DNA of 64,000 bases from positions 1-64,000 of the forward strand of contig NZ_AFNV02000005.1 of assembly GCF_000215955.2 (NCBI RefSeq), read 5' to 3'. Position 1 is the first letter of the stretch; every line of letters starts with the position of its first letter. Source of the DNA: Salinisphaera shabanensis E1L3A. Its GTDB lineage: Bacteria; Pseudomonadota; Gammaproteobacteria; Nevskiales; Salinisphaeraceae. Position numbers and translations under genes: made by a program. The notes under the pieces are model-generated. The model was not told the origin of the DNA. It searched no databases and saw only the letters and a program-made list of their open reading frames with translations. This document shows positions 6,639 to 15,509 of the stretch, one piece after another.

Positions 6639-7571
6639 TCAGGTCTGGCGTGCTTCGTAGATGAGCGTGGCGCTCGCCAGATCCTCCAGCGCGGTACCGA
6701 CGGCCTTGAACACGGTGATCTCGTCGTCGTGTTCGCGGCCGGGATTGTCGCCGCGGCACAGGCTGGCCAGATCGGCCTGTATGTCGGCTTCGGCCAGCGC
6801 GCCGCTGCGAATCGGTTCGATCAGATCGCCGCTTTCATGCAGGGCGCCGAATACGTCGACGAACACGCGCCCTCGCGCGAACACGTCGTCGTCGGCTTCG
6901 CGCATGACCGGCGAAAAACTGCCGATGAGATCGACATGCACACCCGGCTGCAGCCAGGCGCCGCGAATGAGCGGCTCGGTGGACAGCGTGGCCCCCACCA
7001 CGCAATCCGCCCGGCGCACCGCGGCTTCAAGGTCGGTGGCGACCTGGGCATCGAAACCCTGATCGTTGAGGTCGCGTACGAGGCGATCGGCGTTTGCCCG
7101 GGTCGGGTTCCAGACCCGAACGCGCTCGATCGGCCGCACGCTCGCGTAGGCGTCTGCCATGAGCGAGCCGATCCGGCCGGCGCCGAGGATGAGCAGTTCC
7201 CGTGCATCTTCGCGGGCGAGATAAGACGCACCGAGTGCCGAGGCCGCGGCGGTACGGCGGGCGGTGATCTGGTCGCCGTCGATCAGCGCGAGATGCTTGC
7301 CGGTATCGGCATCGCACAGCAGATAGCTGGCATGCAGTCCGGGCATGCCACGCTTGCCGTTACCGGGAAACACACTCACCACCTTGATGCCCATATAACG
7401 CTCGGACCACGCCGGCATGAGCAACAGCGTGCTGTCGTCGGCATTGCCTACGCCATGGTGGTGGTGGCGTTCGGGCGCCTGACAGCCGGCGACAAAGGCA
7501 TCGCGCAGCGCCGGCACGAGGCGCTCGAAGGGCAGATTGCGGCGGGCGGTTTGGGCATCCAGGTTCAACAT
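6639..7571 (-). CDS. Ornithine cyclodeaminase / mu-crystallin family protein
   Basis: 310 residues from the ATG at 7571 (upstream in-frame GTG and TTG would add 4-9 residues). A Rossmann NAD(P) site ILGAGRIGS lies near residue 125, preceded by LIDGDQITARRTAAASA, the substrate-binding signature of this family. Members deaminate ornithine or reduce cyclic imino acids such as pyrroline-2-carboxylate or other ketimines; which applies here cannot be read from sequence. It lies between a molybdoenzyme fusion and a carboxylate transporter in one operon, suggesting degradation of a nitrogen-containing carboxylate. Confidence 0.8.
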   Translation of the reverse strand: MLNLDAQTARRNLPFERLVPALRDAFVAGCQAPERHHHHGVGNADDSTLLLMPAWSERYMGIKVVSVFPGNGKRGMPGLHASYLLCDADTGKHLALIDGDQITARRTAAASALGASYLAREDARELLILGAGRIGSLMADAYASVRPIERVRVWNPTRANADRLVRDLNDQGFDAQVATDLEAAVRRADCVVGATLSTEPLIRGAWLQPGVHVDLIGSFSPVMREADDDVFARGRVFVDVFGALHESGDLIEPIRSGALAEADIQADLASLCRGDNPGREHDDEITVFKAVGTALEDLASATLIYEARQT

Positions 7572-7644
7572 CGGGGCATCCACATAAAAAGAGAGCAACA
7601 GGTCGCCGCTGGCGGCAATGGCATGATGGCGAAACGCGGCGCGC

Positions 7645-10600
7645 TCATGCGTCCAGCTCGATCAGCGTGAGCGGTACAGCCTGACAGGTCAGGCAGATAT
7701 CTTCGTCGAGCGCGCTGGTGTCGACCGCGGTTTGGATACGGCCGGCCACGAGTTTGAGCGCACAGCTTTCACACTGGCCGGCCCGGCAGCCGCTGGGCAG
7801 TTCGATGCCCTGGGCGGCGGCGCTGTCGAGAATGGAGTGCTGCTCGGGCGTCCAGGTGAAGCTCACGCCCGAGCGCTTGAGCGTGACCGTCTGCGCCGAC
7901 AGCCCGGCACGGTCGACCGGCGCGGGCGATGTAAACGCTTCGGAAAAGATCTCGAAATCGAATACGCCGCGCGCGGTAAGCCGTTCGCGTACTTGCGTCA
8001 TCATCGGTGCCGGCCCGCATAGATAGAAGCGCGCCCGCCGGGCGATCCAGTCCGCCGGGATGAGCCGGTCATCCACATAGCCATCGGCGTCGTAATCGCG
8101 CCCGAGGGCGTCGCCGGCCTGCGGTTCGCTATACACATCGACGACTTCAAGGCGTGGCAGCAAGGCCTCGAGCGCTTTCAAACGCGTAGCAAACGCATGC
8201 GTTGCGCGGTTGCGATTGGCATGGATCAGATGGATTTCCGGCATGGTTTGCGCATCGGTCGCGGCCAGTGTTTCCAGCAGCGACAGAAACGGCGTGATGC
8301 CGATGCCGCCGGCGATGAGCACGATAGGTGCGTCGTGGCGCGTAGGCAGCGTGAAGCGCCCGGCCGGCATACGCGCCTGCACGATATCGCCCTCGCCCAG
8401 GGCGTCGTTGATATGCGTGGAAACCTGCCCCGCCGCGTTCTGCGGCGTTTGGGCTAGGCGTTTGACGCTGATGCGATAGCGCGTTGGCGTATCGAGCGCC
8501 GCATCCGACAGCGAATAGAAGCGTTCGGCCACGCTGCCATCGGCCAAGGTGAAACGCAGTGGCAGATGCTGGCCCGGTCGAAAACCGGCCAGGGGCGCGT
8601 TATCGACCGCTTCCAGATAAACGCTGGCCACAGCATCGCCTTCGCGCTCGATCGCGGCAACCCGAAAATCGCGATAGCCGGTCCAACAGGCGCCGAATGC
8701 CAGCGCACGCACATCGCAGCGCGCGCTGCGCAAGGCGATTGCGCCGCTGATGGGATCCCGCGCGTTGCCGTCCATCACGGCATTGAGATTGAAACTGCCG
8801 CTACCGGCGATTGGCGCGCCGGGCAGGCCGAGGTCATCACAGGCTTGCCACCAGCCGTAATCTGCCACCACGACGTCATCGGCGAGCGTGTCGTCCACAC
8901 GGGCGCGCAGGCGTATCGGCCCCCGTTGTCCGTCGAGGGCAACCCACTGGCTGCCGACGATATTGCGCTCGGACGCCGCCACAGCCGATAACGCCACGCG
9001 CGGATCGGGCGAGCGCCGGCGCAGGGAACTGATCTGGCGATGCTGCGAATGACAGTAGTAGCCGTCCTTGGCGGTGGTCAGGCGCAGTGGCCAACGGCTA
9101 TCGGGCGCCGGTGGCCCGCACGCCTGGGGCACGGCCGAATAGCCGTGGCTGTGCAAACGCTCGGAATAGAATTCGACCCGCCGTGTCGGTGTCGCAAACC
9201 CGGTCACTTCGCCGCTGGCCGTGGCCCGTGCGTATTTGCGCTCGCTGACGTCGATATCGACAACGCGACCGCCGGGCTCGGCACGCAGCGTGGCCACGTC
9301 GAGGCCCAACGGCGCGAGCATGTGGTTCCAGCCGGCCTCGATATCGCCACCGAAGAAATCATCAGCCATGCCCAGGCGGCAGGCCAGGTCCAGCGCCACG
9401 TCGTAGTCCGCACGCGATTCGCCACGCGGCGCGACCATGCGCTGGCGCAGTTGTACAAGGCCGGCCGCGCGCGCATCGATCTCGAAACCGGGGCGCAGGC
9501 CTTCGCGTTCCCATGGCGTATTGATGGGCAGCAGGATGTCGGCATAGGCATTGGTCGGCGTATGAAACAGGTCGCAATGCACATGAAATTCCAGCGCTTC
9601 GAGCGCGCGCTGGCCGCGCTCCACATCCGGCTGTGACGCGAGAAAATTGCCGCCGAAGCCGAACAGCGCGTGCACGCCGTACGGTTTTTCATCGAGTACG
9701 GCGTCGTAGACATCGGCCGCGGTGACCCAGCCGGATGCCGGCGGGCCGAGTGGCCGGTCGTCGATGCCGAGTGCCTTGGCGCGCTGGGCGGGTTCCAGCA
9801 GCGTGATGTGATTCACGCGGTTGATCGGCAGCGGCCCGTAGATCCGGTTGCCGCCCACGCAATCGAAACTACCGGTGAGCGCATAGAGCGTGGCGATCGC
9901 GCGGTCGGTCTGACTGGCGTTCGCATGCTGGCCGATACCAGTCCAGCCGTGATAGCTCACCGCCGTGCCAGCGTCGGCAATCATCTCGGCGGCGCGCAGA
10001 ATATCGTCCGGCGCCAGGCCGGTGGCCTCAGCCGTGCGGGCAAGCGTCCATTGCTCGCAGGCGTATCGATAATGAGAAAACGCCGGGCGTGCCCGCACGA
10101 CGCGTCCTGCTGCGAGCGCGATGCCATACCGTCCGTCGAGCGCGGCGTCGCCAGCCAACGCCTCGTCCATGGCCACCGACGTATCCACACATACAGGCTT
10201 CGCCTGGGCCTGCGACCAGACCACGAAGCCGGTACGCGCCGCATTCAGTTTTTCCGCACGCAGAAAACGGCCGGTCGCTTCGTTCACGAGAAACGGCGCA
10301 TTGCTCCAGCGACGCACGAAATCCGTATCGACATGCGCGTCGGCCACCAGCAAACGGGCAAGCCCCATCGCGAGCGCATCGTCGGTGCCGGGTTTGATCT
10401 GCAACCACAGGTCGGCCGCCCGGGCATGCGGCGTTGCGCGCGGGTCCACAACCAGCAGTGCGCGCGGCGCGTGATCATCCCCGCCTTCGGCCAGCTTCGA
10501 CGCCTCGGCCAGCCATACGCTCGACGGATTGTGCCCCCACAGGATACTCAGGCGCGCCTGCGCATAGTCGGGCGCGGGCATGCCGCAGCCAAAGGTGAAC

Positions 10601-11052
10601 TGGTGCGCGACATCCTTGTGCCAGTTGCATAGCTCGGTGGCATAGATCGTGTTCGGGCTGCCGTAACGACGAATGAAGCGCTCCACCCAGTCGATGCTGT
10701 CGGACATGGGCGTGCCGCTGGGCGTGGTCACGGAGAAGGCCACGCTTTCCGCGCCGTGCCGATCGCGGTAGTCGGCCAGTTTGTCGGCGATCTCGGTCAG
10801 CGCTTCATCCCAGCCGATACGCTGCCAGCCGGGGTCAGCGTCGCTCTTGGGGCGGGTACGCCGCAACGGGTAGAGAATGCGTTCGCGGCTATGCACCAGT
10901 TCCGGCGCGGCACGACCCTTGGCACAGGTGGCCTGACCGGTGGGATGCGTAGGGTCAGCCGCAACCGATAGCAGCCGATCGCCGTCCACGGTATTGAGCG
11001 TGCCGCAGCGCGAGCGGCACAAAGTGCAATAGCCTGGCACACGACGCATCAC
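7645..11052 (-). CDS. Molybdopterin oxidoreductase fused to a ferredoxin reductase and a 2Fe-2S ferredoxin domain
   Basis: 1135 residues. Cys9, Cys12, Cys16 and Cys43 form a 4Fe-4S motif at the N terminus of a DMSO-reductase/nitrate-reductase-type molybdopterin domain (to about residue 770). ATELCNWHK near residue 142 is a candidate Mo-ligating segment. From about residue 800 follows a flavodoxin-reductase-like domain: RFYSLSD for the flavin and IAGGIGITPFLSLL for NAD(P)H. The C terminus carries a plant-type 2Fe-2S motif, SGCRAGQCESC plus CLTC (Cys1089, 1094, 1097 and 1123). The chain could pass electrons from NAD(P)H through FAD/FMN and 2Fe-2S to Mo, or in reverse, without a separate reductase. 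No Tat signal, so cytoplasmic. The substrate is unknown. First gene of the operon, divergent from lysR. Confidence 0.85.
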   Translation of the reverse strand: MMRRVPGYCTLCRSRCGTLNTVDGDRLLSVAADPTHPTGQATCAKGRAAPELVHSRERILYPLRRTRPKSDADPGWQRIGWDEALTEIADKLADYRDRHGAESVAFSVTTPSGTPMSDSIDWVERFIRRYGSPNTIYATELCNWHKDVAHQFTFGCGMPAPDYAQARLSILWGHNPSSVWLAEASKLAEGGDDHAPRALLVVDPRATPHARAADLWLQIKPGTDDALAMGLARLLVADAHVDTDFVRRWSNAPFLVNEATGRFLRAEKLNAARTGFVVWSQAQAKPVCVDTSVAMDEALAGDAALDGRYGIALAAGRVVRARPAFSHYRYACEQWTLARTAEATGLAPDDILRAAEMIADAGTAVSYHGWTGIGQHANASQTDRAIATLYALTGSFDCVGGNRIYGPLPINRVNHITLLEPAQRAKALGIDDRPLGPPASGWVTAADVYDAVLDEKPYGVHALFGFGGNFLASQPDVERGQRALEALEFHVHCDLFHTPTNAYADILLPINTPWEREGLRPGFEIDARAAGLVQLRQRMVAPRGESRADYDVALDLACRLGMADDFFGGDIEAGWNHMLAPLGLDVATLRAEPGGRVVDIDVSERKYARATASGEVTGFATPTRRVEFYSERLHSHGYSAVPQACGPPAPDSRWPLRLTTAKDGYYCHSQHRQISSLRRRSPDPRVALSAVAASERNIVGSQWVALDGQRGPIRLRARVDDTLADDVVVADYGWWQACDDLGLPGAPIAGSGSFNLNAVMDGNARDPISGAIALRSARCDVRALAFGACWTGYRDFRVAAIEREGDAVASVYLEAVDNAPLAGFRPGQHLPLRFTLADGSVAERFYSLSDAALDTPTRYRISVKRLAQTPQNAAGQVSTHINDALGEGDIVQARMPAGRFTLPTRHDAPIVLIAGGIGITPFLSLLETLAATDAQTMPEIHLIHANRNRATHAFATRLKALEALLPRLEVVDVYSEPQAGDALGRDYDADGYVDDRLIPADWIARRARFYLCGPAPMMTQVRERLTARGVFDFEIFSEAFTSPAPVDRAGLSAQTVTLKRSGVSFTWTPEQHSILDSAAAQGIELPSGCRAGQCESCALKLVAGRIQTAVDTSALDEDICLTCQAVPLTLIELDA

Positions 11053-11109
11053 CGTTGGCCTGTCCTGCGATCCCCCATACTGGAACCGTACCGGCGTCGC
11101 TTCAAAACA

Positions 11110-11153
11110 ATCTAATATGTATTTTCGAGCCCTAGATATAGAAAAAACCTATA
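11110..11153. promoter_or_regulatory. Divergent promoter region with LysR-type dyads
   Basis: In the 102-base gap between the molybdoenzyme fusion and lysR, ATCTA (11110) and TAGAT (11133) form one dyad, and TATAG (11137) and CTATA (11149) form another next to the lysR start. The AT-rich stretch is where a divergent LysR autoregulatory site is expected. Confidence 0.4.
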
Positions 11154-11154
11154 C

Positions 11155-12069
11155 ATGAAGCTGCAACAGCTGCGCCATTTTCTAGCGGTCGTCGACAGCG
11201 GCTCGCTCTCCGAAGCCGCCCAGCGCTGTCATATTTCGCAGCCGTCGATGTCGGCCTCGTTGCATCGGCTGGAAGAAGATGTCGACAAGCAGCTGTTCAT
11301 CCGCCATGCCCGCGGCCTCACGCCCACCGACAGCGGCCGACGCCTGCAACAGTACGCCACGCGCATCCTGCAAACCGTCGAAGAGGCCCGTCTTAACCTC
11401 GACAACGAACCGGCCAACCTTACCGGACGCCTGCGGGTGGGCGTGACCGAAACCATCTCGGCTTATCTGTTGCCGCGCCTGCTGCGCTGGCAACAAACCA
11501 TGCTGCCCGAGCTGTCGGTGACCTATATCGAAGACGATATCGCCGGCATGCAGCGACGGGTGAAAAACGGCGAACTCGACCTGGGCGTGATGGTCACCGA
11601 CAACATCGCAGCCGACCCAGCCTTGCGCTGCGACGTGCTCTTTTCATCACCGCGTCGGCTGTGGCTGAGCCCGGGCCATCCGCTGCTACAGCAAGACAAG
11701 ATCTCGCTTGTCGACGTCGCTGCGTATCCCTTCGTATTACTTGAGATGGACGAACACATCAGCACCTGGTCGCGCTATTGGCAGGCCAGCCCGGTACGGC
11801 CGGAGGTCGTTTTCCAGAGCCACTCTATCGAAGCGGTACGTAGCATGGTCGGACGCAATGTCGGCATCACCATTCTGTCCGACATGGTGTTCCGCCCGTG
11901 GACGCTCGACGGCGAACACCTCTCCCGGCGCACGCTCGACGCCGAGGTGCCCGGTATGGATATCGGCGTGCTTCGTGTCGATGCCAGCGACAGCACCGAG
12001 ATTCAGGCCTTCGTGGACATGCTCTACCACCACCTGCGGCGCGACGCATTGCTGGAACAGCAGCGCTAG
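11155..12069 (+). CDS. LysR-type transcriptional regulator
   Basis: 304 residues. The N-terminal winged helix (MKLQQLRHFLAVVDSGSLSE, SQPSMSASLHRLEE) matches the LysR DNA-binding domain; the rest has the periplasmic-binding-protein-like effector domain (GRLRVGVTETISAYLLP). It is divergent from the molybdoenzyme/cyclodeaminase/transporter operon and is its likely regulator. The effector is unknown. Confidence 0.9.
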   Translation: MKLQQLRHFLAVVDSGSLSEAAQRCHISQPSMSASLHRLEEDVDKQLFIRHARGLTPTDSGRRLQQYATRILQTVEEARLNLDNEPANLTGRLRVGVTETISAYLLPRLLRWQQTMLPELSVTYIEDDIAGMQRRVKNGELDLGVMVTDNIAADPALRCDVLFSSPRRLWLSPGHPLLQQDKISLVDVAAYPFVLLEMDEHISTWSRYWQASPVRPEVVFQSHSIEAVRSMVGRNVGITILSDMVFRPWTLDGEHLSRRTLDAEVPGMDIGVLRVDASDSTEIQAFVDMLYHHLRRDALLEQQR

Positions 12070-12304
12070 GCCGCCAAACGCCGCGCCGGCTACCTGTCGT
12101 AGCGCGCTTTCTTCCCAGTTCGCCGGTTAGCCCGCCACTTGCACGATGGCGGCGCTAGCGGCCGCTTCCCGCCCGCTCAAGGTCTTGGTGACCAGGCTTG
12201 CATGAAGCTCCGCTTCGACTCCCCGTCCCCGCCCCAAACGGCATGTGAAGCGCGTATGCCGCGCTGCACGAGCGAACCGATATAACGTCTCACCGGTCTG
12301 CCTA
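12070..12304. other. Intergenic stretch without recognised gene
   Basis: Between the lysR stop and the allE promoter. I see no credible reading frame, hairpin terminator or repeat here apart from general GC-rich sequence. Confidence 0.5.
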
Positions 12305-12305
12305 C

Positions 12306-12345
12306 GACAATTGTCTACTACGCACAAAGCAAATTGTATCCAATT
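12306..12345 (+). promoter_or_regulatory. Candidate GntR operators upstream of allE
   Basis: A perfect palindrome GACAATTGTC (12306-12315) is followed by ATTGTATCCAAT (about 12333-12344), a near-palindrome resembling FCD-type GntR operators (ATTGTATACAAT). Both lie 50-90 bases upstream of allE, in an unusually AT-rich stretch. The second gene of the cluster encodes a GntR/FCD regulator, which would be the natural ligand. Confidence 0.5.
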
Positions 12346-12394
12346 ATTATTGTCATTAGGATCCATTCATGTTTATAGCCAGCGATACCCGACG

Positions 12395-13243
12395 ATGACC
12401 GACCGCAGCTACGCTTTTCCGCCCGGCGGCTTGCCGCCACAGACCGCTCGCACGGTCGATCGCGCGGTATTCAAAAACGCTTATGCCGTTATTCCGGCCG
12501 GCACGATGCGGGATATCGTCACCAGCAAGCTGCCGCACTGGCGCGAGACACGAGCCTGGATTCTGGCCCGGCCGATGACCGGCTTTGCCGAGACCTTTGC
12601 CCAGTACGCAATGGAAGTCGGCCCCGGCGGCGGCTGCGATCAGGGCGAGCCGGAAGCGGGCGTGGAAGGCGTGCTGTTCGTGCTTTCGGGCGCCGCCGAG
12701 CTGACGCTGGGCGAGGCAACGCACACGTTGCATGCCGGCAGCTATGTGTTCATCGCACCCGATACGAAATGGTCGCTGCACAACAATGGCAACAACCCGC
12801 TGCGTTTTCAGTGGATACGCAAGGCCTATGAGCCGGTGGCGGGCATTGCAGCCCCCGCGTCGTTCGTCACCCACGATGACGATGTGGCCCCCGACTACAT
12901 GCCCGATTGCAACGGCGTGTGGGCGACCAGTCGCTTTGTCGATGCCGACGATCTGTCGCACGACATGCATGTGACGATCGTGACCTTCGAGCCGGGCGGC
13001 GTGATTCCGTTTTCGGAAACACATGTGATGGAGCACGGCCTGTACGTGCTCGAAGGCAAGGCGATCTACCAGCTCAACGAGGATTGGGTCGAAGTCGAGG
13101 CCGGCGATTTCATGTGGCTGCGCGCCTTCTGCCCACAGGCTTGCTATGCCGCCGGGCCGGGGCGTTTTCGCTATCTGCTCTACAAGGACGTGAACCGGCA
13201 TCCGCGCATGGACGCACTGGCCCGGCCGGGGACGCGCTCGTGA
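12395..13243 (+). CDS. allE: (S)-ureidoglycine aminohydrolase
   Basis: 282 residues, a bicupin like AllE/YlbA. The first cupin holds VEGVLFVLSGAAELTLG and the second HVMEHGLYVLEGKAIYQLNEDW followed by FMWLRAFCPQACYAAG, the metal-binding signature of ureidoglycine aminohydrolase. It releases ammonia from (S)-ureidoglycine to give (S)-ureidoglycolate in allantoin degradation. The ATG at 12395 gives the usual family length; upstream in-frame codons cross the operator region. The stop overlaps the GTG of the regulator gene (GTGA). Confidence 0.85.
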   Translation: MTDRSYAFPPGGLPPQTARTVDRAVFKNAYAVIPAGTMRDIVTSKLPHWRETRAWILARPMTGFAETFAQYAMEVGPGGGCDQGEPEAGVEGVLFVLSGAAELTLGEATHTLHAGSYVFIAPDTKWSLHNNGNNPLRFQWIRKAYEPVAGIAAPASFVTHDDDVAPDYMPDCNGVWATSRFVDADDLSHDMHVTIVTFEPGGVIPFSETHVMEHGLYVLEGKAIYQLNEDWVEVEAGDFMWLRAFCPQACYAAGPGRFRYLLYKDVNRHPRMDALARPGTRS

Positions 13244-13932
13244 GCGATAACGAAGACAAGGCACTGCCCATCGATCGCCGGATCGAGGCGGATATTACCC
13301 GTGCGATCTACGACCAGCGCATGCCGCCGGGCACGCGGTTGTCCGAAGAACGCCTCGGCGAGCTGTACGAGGTGAGCCGCACGGTGGTGCGCAAGGCATT
13401 GTTTCAGTTGTCCAGCCGCAAGCTGGTGGAAATTCGCCCCAACCGCGGCGCCCGTGTGGCCCAGCCCAGCGCGGCCCAAGCCCGCGAGGTGTTCGCTGCC
13501 CGCGCCACGCTCGAAGCCGCCATGCTCGAAGAGAGCATGACGCGCCTCACACCAGCCGACATCGCCGCCCTGCGCGACACGCTGGCCCACGATCACGACA
13601 CGCCAACCGACGAGGCGGACGCGGCCGAGTCGATCGCCGAATCCGGCGACTTCCATCGCGCCCTCGCGCGTCTGCACGGCAATACCGTATTGCAGGAATT
13701 TCTCGACGAGCTGATCGGCCAGACGTCGTTGATCATCGCCCTGTACCGCCCACGCGATGCCGCGCTGTGCTCGCACGACGCCCACGACGCGTTGCTCGAC
13801 GCCATCGAAGCCGGCGATGCCGCCACCGCACGCCGGGCGATGCGCGCGCACCTGATGGCCTGCCTCGACGCCCTCGAACTCGACCCGCCGCAACCCGCCG
13901 CGCTGGCCGACATGCTCGGCCGGGCGCGCTGA
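13240..13932 (+). CDS. GntR-family regulator (FCD subfamily) of the allantoin cluster
   Basis: 230 residues from a GTG that overlaps the allE stop. A winged helix (PPGTRLSEERLGELYEVSRT, then VVRKALFQLSSRKLV) is followed by an all-helical FCD domain with the metal-ligand pattern FHRALARLHGN and HDALLDAIEAGD. This is a FadR-like repressor, probably of the allantoin genes; candidate operators lie before allE. Confidence 0.88.
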   Translation: MSDNEDKALPIDRRIEADITRAIYDQRMPPGTRLSEERLGELYEVSRTVVRKALFQLSSRKLVEIRPNRGARVAQPSAAQAREVFAARATLEAAMLEESMTRLTPADIAALRDTLAHDHDTPTDEADAAESIAESGDFHRALARLHGNTVLQEFLDELIGQTSLIIALYRPRDAALCSHDAHDALLDAIEAGDAATARRAMRAHLMACLDALELDPPQPAALADMLGRAR

Positions 13933-13970
13933 CGCAGCCGCCGAATCACACAGACCAGGACACCGTTGTC

Positions 13971-14918
13971 ATGAGCGAAACCGATACCGCCAACGCCCCC
14001 TATCCGCGCGACCTGATCGGCTACGCCGGCCAACCGCCACATGCGCAGTGGCCGGGTAACGCCCGCATCGCGGTGCAGTTCGTCATCAACTACGAAGAAG
14101 GCGCTGAGAACAACATCCTCCACGGCGACCCGGCCGCCGAAGCGTTTCTATCCGAAATGGTGGGCACCGAGGCACGCGAAGGCGTGCGCCATATGAGCAT
14201 GGAATGGCTCTACGAATACGGCAGCCGCGCCGGCTTCTGGCGGCTGTTGCGGTTGTTCACCGAACGCGACCTGACCGCGACGGTATTTGCCGTCGGCATG
14301 GCCCTGGAACGCAACCCGCAGGCGGCGCAGGCAATGGTCGATGCCGGCTTTGAAATCGCCTCGCACGGATGGCGCTGGATCGATTATCAATACGTCGACG
14401 AGGCCACCGAGCGCGAGCATATCGCCAAGGCCGTCGATGCCATCGAGCGTACGACGGGCCAAACGCCGGTGGGCTGGTATACCGGCCGCTGCGGGCCGAA
14501 TACGCGCCGGCTGGTAGCCGAACACGGCGGCTTTCTCTACGACGCCGATTCCTACGCCGACGACCTGCCCTACTGGGAAACGGTCAACGGCACGGTGAAC
14601 GACGAGCCGCACCTGATCGTGCCCTACACGCTCGACACCAACGACATGCGCTTCGTGGCCCCGCAGGGTTTCAACAGCGGTGAGCAGTTCTATACCTATC
14701 TAAAAGATGCCTTCGACGTGCTCTACGCCGAGGGCGAAGACGCGCCGAAGATGCTGTCGGTTGGCCTGCATTGTCGCGTCGCCGGACGCCCGGCGCGCGC
14801 GGCCGCGCTCGCGCGTTTTCTCGACTACGTGCGCGCCCACGACGATGTCTGGGTGTGTCAGCGCCAGGAGATCGCTCGCCACTGGCGCGCCACGCATCCC
14901 TATAACAAGAACACATAA
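13971..14918 (+). CDS. puuE: Allantoinase, polysaccharide-deacetylase type
   Basis: 315 residues. RDLIGYAGQPPHAQWPG at the start, NYEEGAEN, then EIASHGWRWIDYQ and GWYTGRCGPNTRRLV are characteristic of PuuE, the metal-independent allantoinase of the NodB/polysaccharide-deacetylase superfamily, converting allantoin to allantoate in the cytoplasm. It lies 38 bases after the regulator gene on the same strand, so it is probably co-transcribed with allE and allA. Confidence 0.9.
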   Translation: MSETDTANAPYPRDLIGYAGQPPHAQWPGNARIAVQFVINYEEGAENNILHGDPAAEAFLSEMVGTEAREGVRHMSMEWLYEYGSRAGFWRLLRLFTERDLTATVFAVGMALERNPQAAQAMVDAGFEIASHGWRWIDYQYVDEATEREHIAKAVDAIERTTGQTPVGWYTGRCGPNTRRLVAEHGGFLYDADSYADDLPYWETVNGTVNDEPHLIVPYTLDTNDMRFVAPQGFNSGEQFYTYLKDAFDVLYAEGEDAPKMLSVGLHCRVAGRPARAAALARFLDYVRAHDDVWVCQRQEIARHWRATHPYNKNT

Positions 14919-14966
14919 AAGAATCGCTTCAGCGGTTCGCAGAAACACGAGTTCGGAGGAGAACCG

Positions 14967-15509
14967 ATGCCCCACACCACCCGTACCGGCCGGCCTACAT
15001 TACTGCAGGCCGAGCCGCTGCGCGCCGAGACCTTCGCGCCGTTCGGCGACGTGATCGAATCCACGACTACGCCGAACGCCATCAATCAGGGCATGGGCGA
15101 ACGCTTCGCCGATCTGGCCACGCTCGAACTCGATGCCGAGGGCGGGCGCCCGACCATCAGCCGTATGCGCTGCCAGCCGGAAACGCTGCCCGTGGATCTG
15201 CGCCTGATGGAGCGTCATCCGCTGTCCAGCCAGGCTTTCGTACCGGTCGACGGCCAGCGTTATATCGTCGTCGTCGCACCGGCCGGCGATGTGCCCACGG
15301 CCGATACGCTGCGGGCCTTCGTGGCCAACGGCGATCAGGGCATCAACTACCGGCGCGGCGTGTGGCACCACCCGATGATCGCGCTCGATCGTGTCTGCGA
15401 ATTCCTGGAGGTCCACCGCGCCGGCCCCGAAGCCAACTGCGACGAAGTGCCGCTCGACGCGACCATAGTGGTCGATGTGCCCGAGTCGCTGGCGGGAGGC
15501 GATCAATGA
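14967..15509 (+). CDS. allA: Ureidoglycolate lyase
   Basis: 180 residues with a good ribosome-binding site (GGAGGAG). LRAETFAPFGDVIE near the start, FVPVDGQRYIVVVAP in the middle and NYRRGVWHHPMIAL near the C terminus match AllA, which splits ureidoglycolate into glyoxylate and urea. The stop overlaps the start of the permease gene (ATGA), indicating coupled translation. Confidence 0.9.
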   Translation: MPHTTRTGRPTLLQAEPLRAETFAPFGDVIESTTTPNAINQGMGERFADLATLELDAEGGRPTISRMRCQPETLPVDLRLMERHPLSSQAFVPVDGQRYIVVVAPAGDVPTADTLRAFVANGDQGINYRRGVWHHPMIALDRVCEFLEVHRAGPEANCDEVPLDATIVVDVPESLAGGDQ

